Below, piece after piece: positions 6,690-13,995 of a stretch of 18,143 nucleotides of DNA; positions within the stretch are counted from its first letter, which is position 1, and every line of letters begins with the position of its first letter. This DNA comes from S143-63 sp964425855. GTDB taxonomy: Archaea; Thermoproteota; Thermoprotei_A; Sulfolobales; Acidilobaceae. Below the pieces are notes generated by a model. That model had not been told where the DNA came from, made no database searches, and saw nothing but the letters and a program-made list of their open reading frames with translations. The translations under genes were made by a program, and so were the position numbers. The DNA is taken from positions 1 to 18,143 of the forward strand of contig CAYROE010000020.1 of assembly GCA_964425855.1 (NCBI GenBank), given 5' to 3'.

Positions 6690-7484
6690 TTAGAGAACAC
6701 CTTCCTTTTCGAGAGCTTCTATAAGCTTCTCAGCGATTTCTTCAAGTGTATCGCCCTCTATGATGACTTGTTTTCTGCTTACTGTCAGGATCTGGTATTC
6801 TACTGGCTCCTTCTTTCTTTCTGGTATTGGTTCGACGTCGGCTGCACTTAGTGTTTTTTGCGGCTTTTTCCCTGCTCTTCTAATTTGTAATAGTGTAGGT
6901 GGTCTAGGCTCATTGATCTCCTGGGTTACGCTCACAACTGCAGGTAGCGAGGCTTCCATTACCTCTATATGGTCTTCTACATCTCTCTCAGCAACTATTT
7001 TGTTCCCGTCGATAGTGATCTTTCTCGCGTAGCTGATGAAGGGGAATCCGAGTTTAGATGCTACTCTTCCTGCGATTTGTCCTGTTGTCTGATCTATTGA
7101 TGCTTCTGCTACGAGAACTAGACTTGTGTTTGGCGCGTACTTCTTAATTGCGTTGGATAGGACTGTTGCGGTTATGATGGGATCGCCAGGAAGGAGTTTT
7201 TCGTCTGATACTATATATGCTTCGTCTGCACCCCTAGCGAGGGCTTCCTGTGTAACCATCTTTAGTTCTCTTGTCCTCTTCTGTACTGGGCCCCATGGTA
7301 GCAGTAGTAGGGCAATGATTTTTCCTCCTAGTGTGTTCTTTAGTTCTTTTGCTGCTTCTAGCGCATTTGCGTCTATATCGTCTAGTTTCAAGGGAATCGC
7401 GTCGAGATCCACTGTCCCGTCAGGTTTTGAACGCGTCATGTCTGGATTGAGTGAGGGCTTGACAAGTACCACGATGTCTCCCAT
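6690..7484 (-). CDS. etfB: Electron transfer flavoprotein, beta subunit
   Basis: EtfB pairs with EtfA and binds AMP, or a second FAD in bifurcating types. From the ATG at 7484 the product has 264 residues. It has an adenine-nucleotide-binding-like N-terminal fold, the ASIDQTTGQ segment (about 128-136) and the beta-subunit signature EINEPRPPTLLQIRRA (189-204), then a C-terminal arm rich in Lys and Glu that typically embraces EtfA. A GTG three codons upstream (7493) is in frame, but GAGGGTG followed by six bases points to the ATG. Transcription probably starts in the 146-base gap before the DUF424 gene, where an AT-rich TATA-like stretch and an inverted repeat lie. I cannot say from sequence alone whether this ETF bifurcates electrons. 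Confidence 0.95.
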   Translation of the reverse strand: MGDIVVLVKPSLNPDMTRSKPDGTVDLDAIPLKLDDIDANALEAAKELKNTLGGKIIALLLLPWGPVQKRTRELKMVTQEALARGADEAYIVSDEKLLPGDPIITATVLSNAIKKYAPNTSLVLVAEASIDQTTGQIAGRVASKLGFPFISYARKITIDGNKIVAERDVEDHIEVMEASLPAVVSVTQEINEPRPPTLLQIRRAGKKPQKTLSAADVEPIPERKKEPVEYQILTVSRKQVIIEGDTLEEIAEKLIEALEKEGVL

Positions 7485-7529
7485 TTTAAACACCCTCTAA
7501 TTCATATAGAGCCTTGGCTCCAGGTTAAG

Positions 7530-7547
7530 GATTTGTGTGTGCAAATC
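7530..7547. promoter_or_regulatory. Candidate operator palindrome upstream of etfB
   Basis: GATTTG-TGTGTG-CAAATC is a perfect inverted repeat with 6-base arms and a 6-base centre. On the minus strand it lies directly downstream of the AT-rich TATA-like stretch TTAAAATAAA (about 7551-7560), where a bound repressor would block polymerase. A second short repeat, GAGCC-TT-GGCTC (7509-7520), lies closer to the gene. Function is inferred from shape and position. Confidence 0.35.
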
Positions 7548-7592
7548 ACCTTTATTTTAACAATATGGACTTGAATCATATGAAGCCCGTCT

Positions 7593-7613
7593 CTAAGGAT
7601 AAAAACCCCTTAG
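7593..7613 (-). terminator. Possible hairpin/T-tract terminator after the DUF424 gene
   Basis: CTAAGG (7593-7598) and CCTTAG (7608-7613) form a 6-base inverted repeat, with five T on the minus strand inside the loop. It begins 18 bases past the DUF424 stop. The T-run is in the loop rather than after the stem, so the case is moderate at best. Confidence 0.3.
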
Positions 7614-7630
7614 TAAACGGCCGGGGTAGA

Positions 7631-7930
7631 TTACATCTTGTAAACGTGGGCGTGGGGGATGTTCCTTACATATAATATAGCGTCGGGATGAACTAGTCCC
7701 AGTTTTACAGCTATCTCAACGGTTTTCTCCCCTGTTAGGACTAATACTGAGGCTTCACGCATCAATTTTACTAGATCGGCTTCTTCTATTAGTTTATCGG
7801 CATAGTGCTTTTCTGAGACTAGTAGTGCGATTTTACGTTCTTCATCATAGAATGCTTTTCCTACGAGTTCTTCGTCAGCGGCGAAGAGCATGGTTCCATA
7901 AGGCGTTTTATATAATGATATGTGAAACAT
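7631..7930 (-). CDS. DUF424 family protein
   Basis: The 99-residue product matches the archaeal DUF424 family in length and pattern: an N-terminal MFHISLYKTPYG strand, LFAADEELVGKAF, LLVSEKHYADKLI, the middle GEKTVEIAVKLGLVHPDAI and the near-terminal PHAHVYKM (usually PHAQVV). The function of the family is not established; it is widespread in archaea as a small soluble protein, often near translation genes. The ATG at 7930 has GGGTGG about ten bases upstream. AT-rich candidates for a TATA box lie at 7958-7967 and 7971-7980. It has its own promoter region and probably its own terminator, so it appears monocistronic between the etf and OFOR operons. Confidence 0.88.
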   Translation of the reverse strand: MFHISLYKTPYGTMLFAADEELVGKAFYDEERKIALLVSEKHYADKLIEEADLVKLMREASVLVLTGEKTVEIAVKLGLVHPDAILYVRNIPHAHVYKM

Positions 7931-8041
7931 GTTCCTTATCCACCCATTCTAAGGAGAATTATAATTAGGGCACATTAATGTTAACTATCCTTCAAATGGC
8001 TATGGATAGGATCTAAGATAGTATTAGAGAATAAGTGTTAG

Positions 8042-8070
8042 AAAAATATATTAGCCGAAGTGGGGAAAAA
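8042..8070 (-). terminator. Paired T5 tracts after the OFOR operon
   Basis: The minus strand has two runs of five T (8066-8070 and 8042-8046), about 35-60 bases past the beta-subunit stop. Between them lie the GC-containing CCCCACTTCGGC and the AT-rich TAATATA. Tandem T-tracts are typical of archaeal termination regions. Confidence 0.4.
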
Positions 8071-8103
8071 CCGGTTCTCGACTTAACTGTATTGAGGGAA
8101 ATC

Positions 8104-9036
8104 TCATGGTTTTACTACTTTGTCTGAGAATAGTATCCATGGATCTACCAGTGGTTTTCCATTTGCACTAACGGGTCTCTTGGCTGGTGGGTATTCTCTG
8201 TAGGTCGGTATGACTTTTTCTAGTCTCTGTTCAAACGTGTCTTTTGCTAGATTCACATAGAATACTCCAAGAGGTATTTTGTCTCCCCACTCTAGCATCT
8301 TCTCGAGTATTGTTCCCATCTTATTCTTGAAGTCGTCTATTGATGCTACTTGTGGATCCCAGTTTGGATCCTCTTGGTCTAGGTAATAGATTCTCTGCTC
8401 GTACCAGTCTTTTGTCATTATATTATTGTATGTTGGACATGGCTGAAGTATCTGTACGAGGCTTGTGCCTTTGTGTTCGATTGCTTTCTTGATTAGTTCT
8501 TTTGTTTCCTTGACGTGGTATGCGTAGCCACGTGCAATGAACGTGTATCCGCTTGCTAGTGCCAGGAGCAGTGGGTTTAGATTATCGTGTAGGTTTGGTC
8601 CTGGGAGCGCCTTGGTTTGCCACCAGCTGGGAAGTGTTGGTCCTGCCTGACCCTTGGTTAGTCCATATACTGCGTTGTCGTGGACGATGACTGTTATATC
8701 TAGGTTTCTTCGCCCGATTGAGACGAAGTGTTCTACGCCTATTCCTAGCATGTCACCATCTCCGCCTTCTGCTATAACTGTGAGCTCGGGGTTCGCGATC
8801 TTGATTCCTGTTGCGGTTGGTATTGCTCTACCGTGAAGCACATGTATGGTGTTTCCTTTAATGTAGTAGCAGGATCTTCCGCTACATCCTATTCCCGTTA
8901 CGACGACGAGGTTGCTTGGATCAATATCTAGCTCTGCCAGTGCTCGATGTAATGCGTTAAGTATACCGAAGTTTCCACATCCAGGGCACCACTGTACCCA
9001 GGCGTCCGTCTTGTAGTCTAGCCAGCTACGCGCCAC
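8104..9036 (-). CDS. 2-oxoacid:ferredoxin oxidoreductase, beta subunit
   Basis: The beta subunit holds thiamine diphosphate and the single [4Fe-4S] cluster of the two-subunit OFOR that converts 2-oxoacids such as pyruvate and 2-oxoglutarate to acyl-CoA while reducing ferredoxin. From the GTG at 9036 it has 310 residues. Cluster cysteines are visible in WCPGCGNFG (C17, C20) and GIGCSG (C51), with a likely fourth in QPCPTYN. The thiamine-binding motif is EGGDGD (90-95) through NAVYGLTKGQ (121-130). An in-frame TTG at 9069 would add 11 residues, but GAGGTGGTGG just before the GTG favours 9036. The start overlaps the alpha-subunit stop by 11 bases, which implies translational coupling. The exact 2-oxoacid range cannot be read from the sequence. 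Confidence 0.94.
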   Translation of the reverse strand: MARSWLDYKTDAWVQWCPGCGNFGILNALHRALAELDIDPSNLVVVTGIGCSGRSCYYIKGNTIHVLHGRAIPTATGIKIANPELTVIAEGGDGDMLGIGVEHFVSIGRRNLDITVIVHDNAVYGLTKGQAGPTLPSWWQTKALPGPNLHDNLNPLLLALASGYTFIARGYAYHVKETKELIKKAIEHKGTSLVQILQPCPTYNNIMTKDWYEQRIYYLDQEDPNWDPQVASIDDFKNKMGTILEKMLEWGDKIPLGVFYVNLAKDTFEQRLEKVIPTYREYPPAKRPVSANGKPLVDPWILFSDKVVKP

Positions 9037-10966
9037 CGCTAACCACCACCTCTTTCTCTCCTGTCTCAACTATGCGTTTAACTGCGTGGGCCACCTCTGT
9101 GTCCCAGAGGGCCCTGCCCGTGAGCTTCTTGACGAAATGTTCTATTGTGAATCCTGTGTAGCCACGTATGAGAAATGCGGCTTGAGCGAGATCGTTCTGT
9201 TCTATGTCTATAACTAGTTCGGCGTTTGTTAGCACGTCGAGCACGGGTTTTACCGGGAACGGATAGAATAGTCTGAGCTGTAGGAAGTTTACCTTTATTC
9301 CGTCTTTTTCTAGGAGTTTCATCGCCTCTAGTATTATTGGCTTGGTGGACCCCCAGCTTACTAGTGTTATCTTGGCGTCGGGATCTCCGTGAAGTACTAC
9401 CTTCTCAGAGTCGGGTATCTCTCTTGCTATGGTCTCGAACTTTCTTCTTCTCTTTGCCATCATTTGGTCTCTAATTATAGGGTCTTCGGTGGGCATACCG
9501 TCTTCGGTGTGTTCTAAGCCTGTCCATGTTAGTGGAACCTTGCCCATTGGAGCACGTGGACTTATTCCATCTTCGGTGATCTTGTATCTCAGATAGTCTT
9601 TTCCAGGATTCTCCACAAATTTTCCTCTTTCGACCGTAGCTTTTAGTGGGTCGATTTCTTCTCTGTGGAGACTTGTTATTGTTGATGCAAGGTATTTGTC
9701 CACTAGGTGTATTACGGGTGTCTGATATTTCTCTGCCCAGTTGAGGGCTTTTATAGCGTCATAGTAGGCTTCTATGTGGTCTCCGCTAGCGATGACAATC
9801 TTTGGGTTGTCGCCATGTCCTGAGAAGAGTGTGTGTAGAAGGTCCTGCTGTCCCTCTCTTGTCGGAAGTCCCGTGCTAGGTCCTCCTCTCTGCCAAACAG
9901 TTATTACTACTGGGATTTCTGCCATTATCGCTAGGCTTATTGCCTCGTTCATTAGGGCAAAGCCAGGACCGCTTGTAGAAGTCGAGGTTCTGGCCCCCGC
10001 TACAGCTGCGCCAAGGGCGGACATTATTGCTGATAACTCGTCCTCTGTCTGGAGAACTACTGCTCCTAGCTTCTTTAGCCTTAGTACTTCTTCGGCCCAA
10101 GGAGCGAGTTCGAAGTTTCTATGGCCTTCTAGGAAAAGTGCCTCATCGCTAGCAGGTGTTATCGGATAATATGTCTGCATTGTTAGTCCGCCAACCACTT
10201 TGCCCATTGCTACTATCTCGTTGCCTGTTGCTAGCATAGTTTCTTTTCCTAGATGTGGTCCTTCTGGTAGGAAACAGCAGGGTCCCCCGTAGTGTTCGTC
10301 CACGTATTCTATTGCTATACGTGCCGCTAAAATGTTCATGTCGACTACTTTCTTCTTTGCGGCGAAATGTGTTGCGATTGCCTTCTCGATCCAGTTAGGC
10401 TCTACTCCTAAAAGGTATAGTGTGGTGGCTAGACCTATGGTGTTTAGTGTTTTTGAGACTCTACTTAAAGGAGCACTTGTTTCCGAAGCTACTTTTCTTA
10501 TTAGGTCTCTCATTGGGAGACCTATCGTTTTTACGCCGTTTTCTTCAGCTATTTTCACTGCACTCTCTGCTGTGGGCTCCATTCCTTTTTCTTCGAAGAA
10601 CTTAATTAATCGCTCTTTAAGTGGCTTAGGCATAGGCGCGATTGTTTTTATCTTCGTTTTTATCGTCGAGGAATCATATACCATGAAGCCGTCCTTCCTT
10701 ACATCAGTGAAGTGAGTGAGGACACTCTCAGCGTCGAGGACAGTTGCGGCGTCTACAGGGAAGTTAATAGCACCAGGCCTCTCTGGCTTTACCCTTATTG
10801 TGAAATAGCTGTGTGCACCCATGATATTGCTCTGGTACTCTCTCGTTCCTATTACCTGGTAGCCTTTTAGGACGAATGTTTTCAAGGCTATTTGACCGGC
10901 GGACTCGATGCCCCCTCCCTGGGGGCCTCCAATGAGGAATTTCAGGTCTATGTTGCTGTTACTCAC
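9026..10966 (-). CDS. 2-oxoacid:ferredoxin oxidoreductase, fused gamma-alpha subunit
   Basis: This 646-residue protein is the large subunit of the crenarchaeal type OFOR. The gamma domain comes first, with GGPQGGGIESAGQ near the N-terminus and REYQSNIMGAHSYF after it. It joins an alpha domain that carries YPITPAS (267-273), the loop conserved for substrate and CoA handling, then TSTSGPGFALMNE (about 329-341) and PSTGLPTREGQQDL (363-376). There is no ferredoxin domain, as expected for the two-subunit type. The GTG at 10966 is preceded by GGGGTG with a 6-base gap. An in-frame TTG at 10990 overlaps the stop of the upstream gene as TTGA and is the alternative start. It is cotranscribed with the small cysteine-rich gene upstream and the beta subunit downstream. 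Confidence 0.94.
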   Translation of the reverse strand: MSNSNIDLKFLIGGPQGGGIESAGQIALKTFVLKGYQVIGTREYQSNIMGAHSYFTIRVKPERPGAINFPVDAATVLDAESVLTHFTDVRKDGFMVYDSSTIKTKIKTIAPMPKPLKERLIKFFEEKGMEPTAESAVKIAEENGVKTIGLPMRDLIRKVASETSAPLSRVSKTLNTIGLATTLYLLGVEPNWIEKAIATHFAAKKKVVDMNILAARIAIEYVDEHYGGPCCFLPEGPHLGKETMLATGNEIVAMGKVVGGLTMQTYYPITPASDEALFLEGHRNFELAPWAEEVLRLKKLGAVVLQTEDELSAIMSALGAAVAGARTSTSTSGPGFALMNEAISLAIMAEIPVVITVWQRGGPSTGLPTREGQQDLLHTLFSGHGDNPKIVIASGDHIEAYYDAIKALNWAEKYQTPVIHLVDKYLASTITSLHREEIDPLKATVERGKFVENPGKDYLRYKITEDGISPRAPMGKVPLTWTGLEHTEDGMPTEDPIIRDQMMAKRRRKFETIAREIPDSEKVVLHGDPDAKITLVSWGSTKPIILEAMKLLEKDGIKVNFLQLRLFYPFPVKPVLDVLTNAELVIDIEQNDLAQAAFLIRGYTGFTIEHFVKKLTGRALWDTEVAHAVKRIVETGEKEVVVSGGA

Positions 10967-10986
10967 CCCGTGCACCCCATTCTCTC

Positions 10987-11343
10987 TCAAAAGACACTAT
11001 ATAGTTCCTCCTTAATATCTGGGTCAACATAGGCCCCTCTATGCACTCTATGTCCTTTTTTCACGTGCTGGAGGGCCTCATAACCAGTTATCCTTGTTTT
11101 ACACGTAGAGCACCAATATAGTTTGTTTTCATTTATTTTTAAAGGTTCAAAAAAGCTACATGTATCCGTATCTAATGTATACTTGTTATGGCGTTCACAG
11201 TACCCGATAAAGCTATAAAATACATTTGGCCGCCAATAATTGCAGAAGACGCATTTTTTCTCTATTTTGGAGATGCGATCTAAGCTGATACTTGATTTCT
11301 CGCTGCTTTTCTCCTGTTGCATACTCAATTTTTCATCATCCAA
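10987..11343 (-). CDS. Small protein with a four-cysteine site and a C-terminal zinc finger
   Basis: I do not recognise a named family. The 118-residue product has a polar, Ser/Lys/Glu-rich N-terminus, then C31-x2-C34, C49 within GYCERH and C62 within DTCSFFEP, and finally C78-x2-C81 with H93 and H98, a C2H2-type zinc finger. The first half (CxxC...GYC..H....C.FFEP) resembles the small [4Fe-4S] or zinc domains seen in accessory subunits of some redox enzymes; this is a resemblance only. The stop sits right at the OFOR large-subunit start, so it is the first gene of that operon. A role in OFOR assembly, electron transfer or regulation is inferred from position. The start is uncertain: TTG at 11343 gives 118 residues and ATG at 11322 gives 111, neither with a clear ribosome binding site. 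Confidence 0.75.
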   Translation of the reverse strand: MDDEKLSMQQEKSSEKSSISLDRISKIEKKCVFCNYWRPNVFYSFIGYCERHNKYTLDTDTCSFFEPLKINENKLYWCSTCKTRITGYEALQHVKKGHRVHRGAYVDPDIKEELYSVF

Positions 11344-11450
11344 GTCTAGGATTTAGTATTCTGTTAGTGGATAAATGAGTGAAGAAATAGCCGCGTCATA
11401 ACTTGTGAAGGTTATATTAGATAATTACCTCGATCCTTGACGGACTAGGG

Positions 11451-11460
11451 AAAAATAAGA
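11451..11460 (-). terminator. T-tract after ppsA
   Basis: The minus strand reads TCTTATTTTT, beginning 17 bases past the ppsA stop. It is consistent with archaeal T-tract termination, without a clear hairpin. Confidence 0.35.
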
Positions 11461-11476
11461 GGATAATATGGTATGT

Positions 11477-13921
11477 CTAGAGGTTCCGTAGCTTTTCTAG
11501 CATTATCTTCTTTTCTATGCTTGCCACTCTTCTCCTTGTTGAGACGACGGCGTCCGGGTTTACACTAATGGAATCTATTCCGTTCCTAACGAGGAATTCT
11601 ACGAGTTCTGGGTATACGCTGGGCGCCTGCCCACATATGCTGGCGGTTACCCCGTTTCTGTGCGCTGCGTCTATTATCATTTTGATTGCCTTGAGCACTG
11701 CAGGGTCTCTCTCGTCGAAGTAGCCCATTCTTGCTAATAGTCCGCTATCTCTGTCTACTCCTAGTACCAGTTGGGTTAGGTCGTTGCTACCGATGCTGAA
11801 TCCGTCTATTAATTTTGCGAACTCGTCTGCTAGTAGGACTGTGCTTGGTACCTCGACCATTATCCATACCTTGAAGTCCCTTCCTCTCTCGAGGCCCTCG
11901 TCAGCCATTATTTGGAGAGCTTTTTTTAGCTCCCATGTTGTCCTCACGAATGGGAACATTACCCATACGTTCTTCAGGCCCCACTCGTCTCTGACCTTCT
12001 TTATTGCTCTGAGCTCGAGTCTGAAGGCGGGCTCGAATTTTGGTGTTATATATCGTGATACTCCTCTCCATCCAATCATTGGATTTCTCTCATCGATATC
12101 CTCGTATTTCTCGCCTCCTTTGAGGCGTCTGTATTCGTTGGATTTGAAGTCACTGAATCTGACTACTACTGGTCTCGGATATATTGCCGATGCTACTTTG
12201 GCTATTCCTTCGGCTAGCTTGTCTACGAAGTAGACTCCTCTTCCCTGGTCTACTAGGTAGAGTGGATGGTATCCTATCCAGCTTGAGATTATGAACTCTA
12301 TTCTCATTAGACCTATTCCATCGAAGGGCAGGTTCTTGTATCTTTCGATTTCGTCTGGTTGCCCTAGGTTCATATAGATTTTAGTAGCGGTTACAGGATA
12401 GAGCTCCAATACTAGTTCGGCTGGGATGCCTGTGGGTCCTGCTGCTTCTTTTTCGGGCTTCTCTTCGATGACTTTTCCACTATATACTACGCCTCTGCTC
12501 CCGTCGACTGTGACGAGCATTCCGTCCTTTAGGACTTCTGTTGCGTTACCTGTTCCTACTACGGCCGGTATACCTAGCTCTCTTGCAACGATTGCTGCGT
12601 GAGCAGTCATTCCTCCTTCATCAGTTACTATTGCCGCGGCCATTTTCATGTAGGGTACCCAGTCTGGATCTGTCATCTTTGTAACGAGTATGTCTCCTTT
12701 CTTCATTTTTTTGGCGGCTTCTTCGACGCTGAGGGCAACTTTGACTGTTCCTGCGGCTTGTCCTGGGCTTGCTGGAACTCCTCGTACTAGAACTTCGCCC
12801 TTTTTGATCTGTGCTTCTTCTGTTTCTTGTGGAGTTTCTACTTTTCGCTTTTGGCTCCATACGGTTTCTGGCCTAGCCTGTACTAGGAAGAGGTTGTCTG
12901 GTGGCTCTATTTCTGAGTCTATTGCCCATTCTATATCCATGTGGTGGCTGAAGTGTTGTTCTACTTTTAGGGCTACCTCGGCTAGTTTTCTGATTTCTTC
13001 GTCGCTTAGGGAGGGCTTGTCTGGTCTGATATCGTATTTTTCTATTATTGAGGCTATTTCTGGATGGATTTTCTTTAGTTCTTCTAGCTCTTCTCGGGTT
13101 TCAGGTATTTTTATTTCGACGTTCTGGCGCCTCTCTGGATCGTAGAATAATGCCTTTGTCTTCGGTGAGATTCTTCTTTCGACTATTTCTAGTGTTTCTT
13201 TGTCTACTACGAAGGAGTCGGGTGTTACTTTTCCTCCTACTATGTATTCCCCGAGGCCCCAAATACTCTCGATTACTATTTTTGACTCGTCGCCTGTTAC
13301 GGGATGTAGTGTGAACATGACACCGCTACTCCTGCTGGATACCATTTTTTGGACTACTACGGCCATGTAGGCGTTCTCGTGGGAGACATTGAGAGAGTCT
13401 CTATAGCTTAGGGCTCTTGCAGTCCATAGGCTTGCCCATGCCTTCTTTACGTGTTCGATTACCTCATCTACTCCCGATACGTTTAGGTATGTGTCTTGCT
13501 GGCCTGCGAAACTCGCCTCCGGGAGGTCTTCCACGGTAGCACTGCTTCTTACTGCTACTCGTGGGTTTTCTACTCCTATTTTCTCGGCTAGTTTAAGATA
13601 TGCTTGTGCTATTGCATCTCTAAGTCGTTTAGGCATTGGTGTTCTGACGAACTTTGATCGAATCATTTGACTTGCTTTTTCGTACTCTTCAGGTTTACCG
13701 CTAATTATGACTTCTTCTAGTACGTATTTTATGAAGCCTGAGATTCCTGTCTCGAGAATGAATTGCTTGTATGCTTCACTGGTCACTACGAATCCGGGTG
13801 GTACTGGTATTCCTGCTTTCATCATTTCTCCGAGTCCTACTGCTTTACCTCCTACAAGATCGTGATGTGTGTTGTCTACTTCTTCTAGCCATAGAATGTA
13901 TTTCTTATCTCTGTATGACAA
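11477..13921 (-). CDS. ppsA: Phosphoenolpyruvate synthase
   Basis: PpsA interconverts pyruvate and PEP (ATP to AMP and phosphate), normally for gluconeogenesis in the cytoplasm. From the TTG at 13921 it has 814 residues, typical for archaeal enzymes. Visible parts: the N-terminal nucleotide-binding domain with LVGGKAVGLGEM (22-33) and RSSATVEDLPEASFAGQQD (125-143); the swivelling phosphohistidine domain with GGMTAHAAIVARE, catalytic His441; and the C-terminal PEP-binding barrel with GLMRIEF, IGSNDLTQ and ICGQAPS with catalytic Cys763. An in-frame start at 14002 would add 27 residues unlike the family. The TTG at 13921 has GGTGAG (13926-13931) five bases upstream and a TATA-like ATTTAAAAC further up, so I prefer it. 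It appears to be a single-gene unit. Confidence 0.96.
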   Translation of the reverse strand: MSYRDKKYILWLEEVDNTHHDLVGGKAVGLGEMMKAGIPVPPGFVVTSEAYKQFILETGISGFIKYVLEEVIISGKPEEYEKASQMIRSKFVRTPMPKRLRDAIAQAYLKLAEKIGVENPRVAVRSSATVEDLPEASFAGQQDTYLNVSGVDEVIEHVKKAWASLWTARALSYRDSLNVSHENAYMAVVVQKMVSSRSSGVMFTLHPVTGDESKIVIESIWGLGEYIVGGKVTPDSFVVDKETLEIVERRISPKTKALFYDPERRQNVEIKIPETREELEELKKIHPEIASIIEKYDIRPDKPSLSDEEIRKLAEVALKVEQHFSHHMDIEWAIDSEIEPPDNLFLVQARPETVWSQKRKVETPQETEEAQIKKGEVLVRGVPASPGQAAGTVKVALSVEEAAKKMKKGDILVTKMTDPDWVPYMKMAAAIVTDEGGMTAHAAIVARELGIPAVVGTGNATEVLKDGMLVTVDGSRGVVYSGKVIEEKPEKEAAGPTGIPAELVLELYPVTATKIYMNLGQPDEIERYKNLPFDGIGLMRIEFIISSWIGYHPLYLVDQGRGVYFVDKLAEGIAKVASAIYPRPVVVRFSDFKSNEYRRLKGGEKYEDIDERNPMIGWRGVSRYITPKFEPAFRLELRAIKKVRDEWGLKNVWVMFPFVRTTWELKKALQIMADEGLERGRDFKVWIMVEVPSTVLLADEFAKLIDGFSIGSNDLTQLVLGVDRDSGLLARMGYFDERDPAVLKAIKMIIDAAHRNGVTASICGQAPSVYPELVEFLVRNGIDSISVNPDAVVSTRRRVASIEKKIMLEKLRNL

Positions 13922-13958
13922 AATTCTCACCGTGTAAAATAAAAGGTCTCCTCGTACA

Positions 13959-13968
13959 GTTTTAAATG
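13959..13968 (-). promoter_or_regulatory. Candidate TATA box of ppsA
   Basis: The minus strand reads CATTTAAAAC, centred about 43 bases upstream of the TTG at 13921. Transcription would start near 13938, giving a 17-base leader with GGTGAG. The spacing matches that seen at iorA and at the transporter operon. Confidence 0.4.
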
Positions 13969-13995
13969 TTAATTTTGAATGATGAGAATTGAAAA

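Noticed and set aside
11784..13145. Plus-strand open frames opposite ppsA (around 11784-12233 and 12690-13145)
   Set aside because: They run antisense to well-conserved PpsA domains and show low-complexity Ser/Phe/Leu-rich products, as expected of shadows.
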